From positions 1-5,737 of the forward strand of contig JAGBFZ010000413.1 in NCBI GenBank assembly GCA_018110855.1: DNA of 5,737 nt, in the 5' to 3' direction. Position 1 is the stretch's first letter, and every line of letters starts with the position of its first letter. The notes beneath the pieces are model-generated. The model searched no databases. It had not been told where the DNA came from and saw only the letters and a list, made by a program, of their open reading frames with translations. This DNA is from Oscillospiraceae bacterium (lineage in GTDB: Bacteria; Bacillota; Clostridia; Oscillospirales; Ruminococcaceae). The position numbers and the translations under genes are program-made. This document shows, in pieces, positions 1-5,737 of the stretch.

Positions 1-28
1 TCTTTAGTAATGCCGTCAACTCAAGAAA

Positions 29-1663
29 TCATAAGTTTGAAATATGTTCGAAAACCTCGTCCGTACTCCAGAAGAACATTTCATGCTTGAAACGATCTTC
101 CTTGAGACCTGTTCTTTCAAAGAGATCCATAACAGGAGGCTGTACACAAGAAAAATAAACCATTCGTCCCTGAGAGATAAGCCTCTCACAGTATTCGTGA
201 AGTGCTTCAATTCCGGAAATATCCGCAACAGTTACACCTCTCATGGAGAAGATTATATTATAGCTGTCACCCAGCGAAGATACCTTGTCCTCAAGCTTTG
301 CGCATGTGCCGAAATAAAGCGGTCCTGTGATATAAACAACACTTGTGAAATTCAGCTTTTCGGGATCCACATTCTCCATATCCAGCTTGTCCTGATCCAC
401 CTCGGCAACAGTTACCTGCATATCCGACACCTTAACAACGAACATAATAAGTGAGAACACAACGCCGATAAGTATTGCCTTTGTAAGGTCGAATACCACA
501 GTCGCAGCCATGGTAATAAGGAACTGGAAGATAGCAGTCTTGAGCTTTTTGCCGAAAATAGACTTTATTGTACTCCATTCGTTCATTCTCCATGCAGTGA
601 CTATAAGCACACCCGCAAGAGCCGAAAGAGGGATAGCGGACATAACATCGCCCAGAACGAACATGGAAAGCAGCAGCACAGCCGCATGGATAACGGAAGT
701 AAGCCTTGTTTCTCCTCCGCTCTTTATTGCAACGCTTGTGCGGGCAATTGCAGCAGTGGAGGGAACTCCGCCGAAGAAGGGCAACAGGATATTACCGATA
801 CCCTGAGCCACAAGCTCAACATCGGCATTAAGCTTCTCATTCTTCATTCTTCCCGCAGAAGCACCGCAGAGAAGAGACTCGATAAGTCCCAAAGCGGCAA
901 TGGAAACAGCAGGAACGATAAGATCACCGATATTTCCCATATCGAATTCCGAAAGAGAAAGACGGTCATCAAGGAAAATTGTTTTGGGAATAGCGCCGAC
1001 AGTGTTAACGTCAAATTTGCAGATAAGATTAGCCGCAGTTGCGATAATAATAGCAGCAAGTGAACCGGGGCAATACTGTCCCAGCTTCTTCGGATAAATA
1101 AACATGAACACAATAACGCACAGACCAATGATAAGGGAAGTGTAATTCACAGTCTGAGGGGTGTTAAAATAGCTTGCTATCTTTGCAAGATTATTAAGTC
1201 CCGAGGACTTCATTCCCGTCAGATTGTCGATCTGACCTAAAGCGATAATTATAGCAATACCGCTGGTAAAACCTGTGATAACGGGAGATGGCAGATAGGA
1301 AACAAGTCCGCCCAGCTTGAATATTCCACATAAAAGCAGAAGTATTCCCGCCATAAGGCTTGCAACGAAAACGCCCTGCATACCATACTGAGCAACGAGG
1401 GATACAAGAATAGCCGTCATAGCGCCCGTCGGACCGCTTATCTGATAGGATGCTCCCGAAAGGGCACCGATAATAAGACCCGAAATAATAGCAGTAACAA
1501 GTCCCGAAGCGGCGGTAGCACCCGAACTAACACCAAAGGCAAGAGCCAGCGGCAGTGCTACCGCAGCAACAGTGATTCCCGCAAGAACGTCCTTACTGAA
1601 CTTTTTGCCGTTATATCCCGTAAATTCTCTTTTCAGGATATTTACATAATCTGTTATCAACAT
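29..1663 (-). CDS. SulP/SLC26-family anion transporter with C-terminal STAS domain
   Basis: A 544-residue inner-membrane secondary transporter, the usual length for bacterial SulP proteins. The N-terminal part (about residues 25-410) is very hydrophobic and fits the 14-segment 7+7 inverted-repeat fold. It carries the SulP signature ISGPTGAM at 75-82, the IESLLCG stretch at 261-267, ELVAQGIGNI at 283-292 and AAIARTS at 304-310. Residues about 438-525 form a cytoplasmic STAS domain, with the typical loop ADISGIEAL at 480-488. The ATG at 1663 is supported by a GGAGG eight bases upstream. The substrate cannot be fixed: family members carry sulfate, bicarbonate or C4-dicarboxylates. From memory, BicA-type Na+/bicarbonate carriers have Asp and Thr where this protein has Glu262 and Cys266, and E. 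coli DauA has the Glu/Cys version, so a DauA-like proton-coupled carrier seems likelier (inference). The gene has its own promoter and no sulfate-assimilation neighbour in view. Family assignment is very secure; substrate is open. Confidence 0.95.
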   Translation of the reverse strand: MLITDYVNILKREFTGYNGKKFSKDVLAGITVAAVALPLALAFGVSSGATAASGLVTAIISGLIIGALSGASYQISGPTGAMTAILVSLVAQYGMQGVFVASLMAGILLLLCGIFKLGGLVSYLPSPVITGFTSGIAIIIALGQIDNLTGMKSSGLNNLAKIASYFNTPQTVNYTSLIIGLCVIVFMFIYPKKLGQYCPGSLAAIIIATAANLICKFDVNTVGAIPKTIFLDDRLSLSEFDMGNIGDLIVPAVSIAALGLIESLLCGASAGRMKNEKLNADVELVAQGIGNILLPFFGGVPSTAAIARTSVAIKSGGETRLTSVIHAAVLLLSMFVLGDVMSAIPLSALAGVLIVTAWRMNEWSTIKSIFGKKLKTAIFQFLITMAATVVFDLTKAILIGVVFSLIMFVVKVSDMQVTVAEVDQDKLDMENVDPEKLNFTSVVYITGPLYFGTCAKLEDKVSSLGDSYNIIFSMRGVTVADISGIEALHEYCERLISQGRMVYFSCVQPPVMDLFERTGLKEDRFKHEMFFWSTDEVFEHISNL

Positions 1664-1670
1664 TTCCTAT

Positions 1671-1677
1671 ACCTCCA
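1671..1677 (-). promoter_or_regulatory. Ribosome binding site of the sulP gene
   Basis: On the minus strand the sequence is TGGAGGT, an almost ideal Shine-Dalgarno, with eight bases between GGAGG and the ATG at 1663-1661. This fixes the start of the transporter. Confidence 0.88.
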
Positions 1678-1687
1678 AAAATCCCAC

Positions 1688-1726
1688 AAAAATATTCGGC
1701 GGCAGCTGAATAACAGCACCGCCGAA
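1688..1726 (-). terminator. GC-rich hairpin with U-rich tail: terminator of the ABC operon and/or leader element of sulP
   Basis: Perfect 8-bp arms (TTCGGCGG at 1695-1702 and CCGCCGAA at 1719-1726) enclose a second 4-bp stem (GCTG at 1705-1708, CAGC at 1714-1717) around a five-base AATAA loop (plus-strand reading). On the minus strand the stem is followed at once by TATTTTTG, the form of an intrinsic terminator. It has no T tract on the plus side, so it would act only in the direction of the genes. It is the only strong terminator-like structure after the ABC operon, yet it lies downstream of the predicted sulP promoter. It would therefore sit in the sulP 5' leader, about 7 nt from the transcript start and 11 nt before the Shine-Dalgarno. 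It could instead be a 5'-end stabilising hairpin. Confidence 0.72.
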
Positions 1727-1739
1727 CAAACCGTAAATT

Positions 1740-1768
1740 ATGATATCACAATTGTCGGAAAATGTCAA
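1740..1768 (-). promoter_or_regulatory. Sigma-A/sigma-70-type promoter of sulP
   Basis: On the minus strand a perfect -35 box TTGACA (1768-1763) is separated by exactly 17 bp from TATCAT (1745-1740), a 5/6 match to the -10 consensus. The -10 is preceded by TG at the extended -10 position (TGATATCAT). The predicted transcription start is near 1733, giving a 5' leader of about 70 nt before the sulP ATG. This is a strong constitutive-looking promoter and makes sulP a transcription unit separate from the ABC operon. Confidence 0.82.
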
Positions 1769-1783
1769 TAACAAACATATCCA

Positions 1784-1795
1784 AATTGTACAATT
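1784..1795. promoter_or_regulatory. 12-bp perfect palindrome upstream of the sulP -35, possible operator
   Basis: AATTGTACAATT is perfectly self-complementary and ends 16 bp upstream of the sulP -35 box. A shorter relative, ACAATTGT (1748-1755), lies in the -35/-10 spacer; the two share the half-site AATTGT/ACAATT, with centres 38 bp apart. This layout would suit a dimeric regulator binding at two sites, but short AT-rich palindromes are common and no regulator gene is in the window. Confidence 0.3.
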
Positions 1796-1825
1796 GAGCG
1801 CAAAAAATTATGTTGATTCTGCCAA

Positions 1826-3685
1826 TCATTCAATTGCCTTCATTGAGGAAGCCATGTCGATCTTTTTCAGCTTGAAATACAGCAGGAGATTTACGATTAT
1901 CGTGAACACAGCCATTGCCGAAGCAGCCATAACATAACAGAACCATGGGATATCTCTGGAGAACATTACCTCGTCCACCTCTGCTGTTACGATAACGAAA
2001 TGCTCAAAGAAAATGCCCACAATAAGCCCGATGATTATTCCGAGGATGGTTGAAACAGTGTTTTCCCTGTAAACATAGGCACCAACTTCGCCGTCAAAGA
2101 AGCCAAGCACCTTAATGGTTGCAAGCTCCCTCACACGCTCGTTAATATTGATATTTGCAAGGTTATAGAGGATAACCACAGCAAGAGCGCCCGCAAATAT
2201 GACGATCACCGCAACAATAAGATCAAGGCTCGATATAAGCTTTCTGAACTTGTCCGTTCCGTCCACTGTAAATGAGGCTGAAATAACTGCATCGCAGGCA
2301 ATAAGCTCAGAAGTGATCTCGTCCCTGATATTTTCCTCGGGAAGTCCCCCTGTGTTCATCAGGATAGTGTTTGGTACAGCTTCACCGAACAGAGTATTAT
2401 AGGTGGTCTTTGTCATGTAGACGAAATGGTAGGTGTAGTTTTCGGCAATGTCTGCAATTTTAACGGGCAGCTCCGCTCCCTCAATGAATATTTCATCTCC
2501 GGGATTCACGCCCAGAAGCTGTGACAGCTTCTCGGTAATGATAACCGAACCGTCCTCAAGAGACAGAGGTGAGCTGTTAAAGAAGTCTCTCAGAACAATA
2601 TATCCGCTCAGATCTTCTGCATTTTCGGGTACGAAAACAGTGCTGTCCACACTGTCCTTATCACTGAAAATTGCCTTTGTTTCCTGAATCGCCTTCATTG
2701 ATGACAATATCAGCTCATTTTCGGATATTGCCCTGTCAGCCTCTGCAAGCTCATCAGCATCTGCCTTGTCGCTGACTATAACCATAGCGTCATACAGGAA
2801 AAGCTCATCATATTGCTTGTCAGCAATGCAGGAAATAGCTTCCTTAAGAGCAAAGCCCGTCAGAAGCAAAGCTGTGCTGCCGCTTATTCCGATAAGAGTC
2901 ATAAAGAATCTGCTCTTGTAGCGGAAAAGATTTCTGAAGGTTACCTTTGATGTAAATTTCAGATGCTTCCAGATAAAGCCTATCTTTTCGAGGAATATCC
3001 TCTTGCCGTCCTTAGGCGGCTTGGGGCGGATAAGCGCTGCGGGAACCGATGTCAGCTCCACAGCCGATGTATAAACAGCCGAAAGACCTGTGCAGAGCAG
3101 TGAAACGCCGCAGCAGCCCAGCGCAAACAGCGGCATGAACGGAGCCTCAAATTCGGGGATATTATACATGGTCTGATAACATCTGAAAATGATAGTGGGA
3201 AGCAGCGGGAAGCCAATTATTGTGCCGATAACGCTTCCGATAATACTTGCCAGGGAAGCATAGAGCACATACTGTGCAATTATAACTCCCGAACCAAATC
3301 CAAGAGCCTTCATTGTACCGGTTTCCGTGCGCTGCTCCTCAACCATTCTTGACATAGTTGTGCAGCATACAAGAGCGGCAATAAGAATAAAGAACACGGG
3401 GAACACAGCCGCAATGGAATCTACCCTTTCAGCATCGTCTCCGTAAGAGAGACAGTCTGGAGACCACTCTCCCCTGTTCCATACATACCACTTTTTATCC
3501 TTGAAGATGTCCTCAAGGTCAGGTTCCGCATCGGATATCTCCTTATTTGCGTCATCTATCTGAGCCTGAGCGTCATCAAGCTCCTTCTGTGCGTCATCAA
3601 GCTCATGCTTAGCGTCGGCAAGCTCTTTGTTCGCCGTCGGCAATGGCAGCTTCAGCTTCTTCAAACTGCTTTCCCGTTTCCTCAA
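1826..3685 (-). CDS. FtsX-family ABC transporter permease, C-terminal part (split by frameshift)
   Basis: This frame holds the C-terminal 599 residues of a large ABC permease. Its apparent start is only a TTG at 3685 with no Shine-Dalgarno, and its first 20 residues are an out-of-frame reading of the upstream gene, so it is not an independent gene. Residues about 21-60 finish a coiled coil in perfect heptads (ELADAKH, ELDDAQK). FtsX domain 1 follows: a membrane segment at about 92-109, the EEQRTETGTMKALGF motif at 116-130, then segments at about 133-165 and 184-206. A further segment lies at about 260-280, then a second extracytoplasmic domain (about 285-480). FtsX domain 2 has segments at about 488-510, 543-565 and 582-605, with the matching motif NERVRELATIKVLGF at 515-529. 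The two motifs mark an internal duplication, as in LolC/E- and SalY-type permeases. Family is certain; the transported substrate is unknown. Confidence 0.88.
   Translation of the reverse strand: MRKRESSLKKLKLPLPTANKELADAKHELDDAQKELDDAQAQIDDANKEISDAEPDLEDIFKDKKWYVWNRGEWSPDCLSYGDDAERVDSIAAVFPVFFILIAALVCCTTMSRMVEEQRTETGTMKALGFGSGVIIAQYVLYASLASIIGSVIGTIIGFPLLPTIIFRCYQTMYNIPEFEAPFMPLFALGCCGVSLLCTGLSAVYTSAVELTSVPAALIRPKPPKDGKRIFLEKIGFIWKHLKFTSKVTFRNLFRYKSRFFMTLIGISGSTALLLTGFALKEAISCIADKQYDELFLYDAMVIVSDKADADELAEADRAISENELILSSMKAIQETKAIFSDKDSVDSTVFVPENAEDLSGYIVLRDFFNSSPLSLEDGSVIITEKLSQLLGVNPGDEIFIEGAELPVKIADIAENYTYHFVYMTKTTYNTLFGEAVPNTILMNTGGLPEENIRDEITSELIACDAVISASFTVDGTDKFRKLISSLDLIVAVIVIFAGALAVVILYNLANININERVRELATIKVLGFFDGEVGAYVYRENTVSTILGIIIGLIVGIFFEHFVIVTAEVDEVMFSRDIPWFCYVMAASAMAVFTIIVNLLLYFKLKKIDMASSMKAIE
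3507..3632 (-). repeat. Degenerate 21-bp tandem repeat encoding coiled-coil heptads
   Basis: On the plus strand the trinucleotide gtc (or atc) recurs at 3509, 3530, 3551, 3572, 3593 and 3614, exactly every 21 bases. The closest units are those starting at 3570 and 3591, which share gcgtcatcaagctc. Each unit encodes one seven-residue turn pair of the type D-A-x-x-E-L-x. The next unit has its gtc at 3636, a step of 22, which marks the site of the permease frameshift. The repeat probably arose by duplication within the coiled coil and is coding, not mobile. Confidence 0.75.
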
Positions 3686-4973
3686 GAAGCTTTCGCTGCT
3701 TGTCTATCTCGGCGAGTGCTGCGGCAGAGGCTGCCTTGACCTGCTCGTTTGCACCTGTTATTGCAGCCTCAGCAGCTGCCTTGGAATGCGGATCTCTTTC
3801 GGGGTCGGTGATGATATATACTGCAAGCAGATCGGAAATAGAGGCTTCAACACCGTTATCGTCATATATTCTCTGAATATCCTTGAGAACATTTAACAGC
3901 TCGTCGGGAAGCACCTTCATATAAAGATCCTTGTGGCTTTTCAGAATGTTGTCAATTCTCGGGCAGGTGTCAGCAAGCTCCTGAAGCTTTGACTGATTTT
4001 CGTCAAGCTGAGCAAGACCGTCATTGTAATCCTTCATTGCGTCATCCAGCTCATCACGTTTGGTTTTCAGCTCTTCACGGGCATCGTTGTAGCTTTTGAG
4101 TCCATCGTTATATTCTGCTTTTCCATCTGCCAGCTTCTGTTCACCGTCAGCAAGTTTTTCTCTTGCTTCGAAAAGCTCTTCGTCAGCCTCGGCGCGGATA
4201 TCCTCCTCCCGCCTGCTTAAATATGAATCGGATAGGGTCTCCGCAAGATATTCTGCATCGGCAACGATTTTTTCATATTCATCGGAAAAAGGAGCTATTC
4301 CGCTTTCATGAGCCTTTCCCACCGAAAGATATATATCCGTATATGTGTCAAGGGCAAAATCCTCCTCGGGAACATATACAAATGCGCTTACGCTGCCCGT
4401 TCCGATAGTGGAAGCACCACGCTCGAAATTCACATACAGCGGTGACTGAGCAAGTCCCACAACAGTAAACTCGCTCTCAGAAAGATAATCCTCCGTTTCC
4501 TCGCCTGCGTCCGCATGGAATGTGAGCTTGTCCCCTAACTTGAAGGACAGCTTGTCCCTGGGAGCGCTGTCCGCAACACATTCACCGGGCTTCTCGGGAA
4601 GTCTGCCCTCGGTAAGATAGAGCTTATTCAGCGGCTGATTCTCGGAATAGGACATTATCCTTACCACAGAACTGCCATTTCCGTTATCCACGAAAAGATC
4701 AGCCGAATATCCCGCATAGCCTTCGGTAAATTCATCATTTTCAAGGAGTCTTTCGCAGTCTCCATCATCAAATCCAAGAGTGGATTTGAGCCAAATATCC
4801 GCAAGAGCCTGTTTATCATAATAATCCCATGCAGACTTTTTCATATCGGGGCAAGCTGCCTTAACTCCCGAGTAAAATGCACAGCTCAGAGCAATTATGG
4901 CAGCAATGGCAATAAATCTGCCCAGGGCTTTTTTAACACTTCGCAGCGTGTTCTGCAATAACATATTCTTCAT
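3609..4973 (-). CDS. FtsX-family ABC transporter permease, N-terminal part (truncated by frameshift)
   Basis: 454 codons holding the front of a large FtsX/MacB-type permease. A membrane anchor (about residues 19-38) follows a basic N-terminus with the family-typical NTLRSVKKALGRF. Residues about 40-245 are an extracytoplasmic domain resembling the MacB periplasmic region. Residues 271-333 form nine uninterrupted heptads (REKLADG, EQKLADG, KAEYNDG and so on), the first arm of a long coiled coil. A linker (about 334-395) leads into the returning arm (about 396-449). The reading frame then runs into the nonsense tail RACRR and a stop at 3609. No permease membrane domain is present, so this piece alone should not transport. 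Eleven bases separate it from the ATPase stop, and AAGG about nine bases before the ATG at 4973 overlaps that stop; Met4 is a possible alternative start. With one base removed the gene gives 1048 residues with the frame that begins near 3625. Confidence 0.88.
   Translation of the reverse strand: MKNMLLQNTLRSVKKALGRFIAIAAIIALSCAFYSGVKAACPDMKKSAWDYYDKQALADIWLKSTLGFDDGDCERLLENDEFTEGYAGYSADLFVDNGNGSSVVRIMSYSENQPLNKLYLTEGRLPEKPGECVADSAPRDKLSFKLGDKLTFHADAGEETEDYLSESEFTVVGLAQSPLYVNFERGASTIGTGSVSAFVYVPEEDFALDTYTDIYLSVGKAHESGIAPFSDEYEKIVADAEYLAETLSDSYLSRREEDIRAEADEELFEAREKLADGEQKLADGKAEYNDGLKSYNDAREELKTKRDELDDAMKDYNDGLAQLDENQSKLQELADTCPRIDNILKSHKDLYMKVLPDELLNVLKDIQRIYDDNGVEASISDLLAVYIITDPERDPHSKAAAEAAITGANEQVKAASAAALAEIDKQRKLLEETGKQFEEAEAAIADGEQRACRR
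3626..3636 (-). other. Frameshift site joining the two halves of the permease gene
   Basis: The span 4973 to 1826 is 3148 bases, one more than a multiple of three. Deleting one base from the AAA run (TTT at 3626-3628 on the plus strand) turns IADGEQRACRR into IADGEQELADAKHELDD. This keeps the heptad spacing exactly seven residues and leaves a 1048-residue protein. The 21-bp DNA repeat also steps by 22 only here. The shift could be a sequencing or assembly error, a true inactivating mutation or, much less likely, programmed +1 frameshifting. No stop codon with a slippery codon, or other recoding signal, is evident at the junction. Confidence 0.85.
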
Positions 4974-4984
4974 AAGCCGCTACC

Positions 4985-5692
4985 TTACCATTCAATATTT
5001 TCAACGGGTGTGGGATTGGGATTAAGAGCGATCTTTGCAACCTTGCTGTTTTTGATCTTAATGACCCTGTCAGCCATGGGAGTTATCGCCTGATTGTGAG
5101 TGATAACTACCACCGTCATTCCCTTTTCGCGGCAGGTATCCTGAAGGAGCTTGAGTATAGTTTTTCCCGTATTGTAATCGAGAGCGCCTGTCGGCTCGTC
5201 ACAGAGAAGGAGCTTGGGAGATTTCGCCAAGGCTCTTGCAATGGAAACTCTCTGCTGCTCACCGCCCGAAAGCTGAGCAGGGAAATTGTTCATTCTCTCC
5301 GAAAGACCCACCTGACCGAGCACCTCAGCAGCGTCACGGCTTTCCTTGCATATCTGTGCAGCAAGCTCCACATTTTCAAGAGCGGTCAGATTCTGCACAA
5401 GGTTATAAAACTGAAAAACAAAGCCGATATCATATCTTCTGTAGGCGGTAAGCTCCTTCGGTTTATATTTTGCAATATCGTTTCCGTCAACGATTATCTC
5501 ACCCTCATCGCACACGTCCATTCCGCCCAAGAGATTCAGAACAGTGGTCTTACCCGCACCGCTTGCTCCTGTGATAACTACAAACTCACCTTTTTCGATA
5601 TCAAAGGAAACGCCGTCGGACGCAGTGATAGTGACCTCGCCCATTTTATATTGCTTGTAAACATTCTTTAATGAAACAAAGCTCATTGTCAT
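4985..5692 (-). CDS. ABC transporter ATP-binding protein, LolD/MacB/SalX type
   Basis: A 235-residue cytoplasmic ATPase, normal length for the LolD/MacB-type subunits that pair with FtsX-family permeases. All motifs are intact: Walker A GASGAGKT (42-49), Q-loop with Gln94 in FVFQFYNL (91-98), signature LSGGEQQ (141-147), Walker B LLLCDEP (161-167, catalytic Glu166), D-loop ALD (170-172) and H-loop His199 in ITHN. The ATG at 5692 is preceded by AGGA six bases upstream; a second ATG two codons in (5686) is possible. It leads a two-gene operon with the large permease, ending 11 bases before the permease start. In family terms its ATP-driven dimerisation would drive movement of the permease's extracytoplasmic coiled coil, used in other systems for export of peptides, lipoproteins or antibiotics, or for signalling and wall remodelling. 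The substrate here is unknown. Confidence 0.95.
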   Translation of the reverse strand: MTMSFVSLKNVYKQYKMGEVTITASDGVSFDIEKGEFVVITGASGAGKTTVLNLLGGMDVCDEGEIIVDGNDIAKYKPKELTAYRRYDIGFVFQFYNLVQNLTALENVELAAQICKESRDAAEVLGQVGLSERMNNFPAQLSGGEQQRVSIARALAKSPKLLLCDEPTGALDYNTGKTILKLLQDTCREKGMTVVVITHNQAITPMADRVIKIKNSKVAKIALNPNPTPVENIEW

Positions 5693-5698
5693 TTACCA

Positions 5699-5705
5699 TC
5701 CTATC
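5699..5705 (-). promoter_or_regulatory. Ribosome binding site of the ABC ATPase gene
   Basis: The minus strand reads GGATAGGATGGTAAATG before the gene. The AGGA core lies six bases from the first ATG and twelve from the second, which favours the first ATG (5692) as the start. Confidence 0.65.
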
Positions 5706-5717
5706 CAAAGAAAATTT

Positions 5718-5723
5718 TGTATA
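5718..5723 (-). promoter_or_regulatory. Possible -10 box of the ABC operon
   Basis: TATACA on the minus strand (4/6 to TATAAT) lies about 25 bp upstream of the ATPase ATG and would give a leader of roughly 19 nt. The matching -35 would fall beyond the end of the window, so it cannot be tested here. Confidence 0.25.
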
Positions 5724-5737
5724 GTTCACCAAAATAA

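Noticed and set aside
44..454. 136-codon plus-strand open frame opposite the STAS domain
   Set aside because: It is antisense to the conserved STAS-coding part of sulP, with no family resemblance and no ribosome binding site.
844..1128. Hydrophobic minus-strand open frame within sulP
   Set aside because: It is a shifted frame of membrane-segment codons, inside a clearly real SulP gene, so hydrophobicity is expected by chance.
1802..1828. Possible ABC-operon terminator just after the permease stop (TGATT/AATCA stem, then six T on the minus strand)
   Set aside because: The stem is only five mostly A/T pairs, includes the stop codon, and the T run begins six bases after it. It is too weak to call a terminator next to the strong hairpin at 1695-1726.
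3609..3685. Programmed +1 frameshifting or phase variation at the permease junction
   Set aside because: The only run is three A bases, with no slippery stop context or long homopolymer. A plain indel or sequence error explains the data more simply.
4096..4311. Plus-strand open frame rich in serine and alanine
   Set aside because: It is the antisense of the Asp/Glu/Ala/Lys heptad codons of the permease coiled coil. It has no ribosome binding site and a composition explained by the opposite strand.
5096..5671. 191-codon plus-strand open frame opposite the ABC ATPase
   Set aside because: It lies wholly antisense to a gene with every ABC motif intact, shows no recognisable domain and has no upstream Shine-Dalgarno.

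Overview
The window (5737 bp, moderate GC, all genes on the minus strand) looks like a piece of a Firmicutes genome, probably a Clostridia/Ruminococcus-like gut bacterium. That guess rests on the style of the proteins (a very long FtsX-type permease with an extracytoplasmic coiled coil, paired with a LolD/MacB-type ATPase), on strong AGGA/GGAGG ribosome binding sites and on a canonical sigma-A-type promoter. No marker gene fixes the taxon.

Reading in the direction of transcription (high to low coordinates) there are two transcription units. The first is an ABC operon. The ATPase (4985-5692) is followed after 11 bases by a FtsX-family permease (1826-4973). Together they would form a MacB/Lol-like ABC machine, in which cytoplasmic ATP hydrolysis moves a large extracytoplasmic domain. 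In this sequence the permease gene is broken by a +1 frameshift in its second coiled-coil arm, near 3626-3636, giving an N-terminal piece (454 codons) and a C-terminal piece. Removing one base restores a single 1048-residue protein with an unbroken heptad register.

The second unit is a single gene for a SulP/SLC26-family anion transporter with a C-terminal STAS domain (29-1663). The 162-bp gap before it holds a textbook promoter (TTGACA, 17 bp, TATCAT with an extended -10 TG). It also holds a strong GC-rich hairpin with a U-rich tail that begins only about 7 nt after the predicted transcription start, and a perfect 12-bp palindrome upstream of the -35. The hairpin may terminate the ABC operon, act as a leader element for sulP, or both.

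No RNA genes, CRISPR arrays, insertion sequences or integration sites were seen. There is no gene-free stretch over 300 bases. Bases 1-28 hold nothing recognisable. I see no convincing new multi-gene system. The points worth a second look are the frameshift and the sulP leader.
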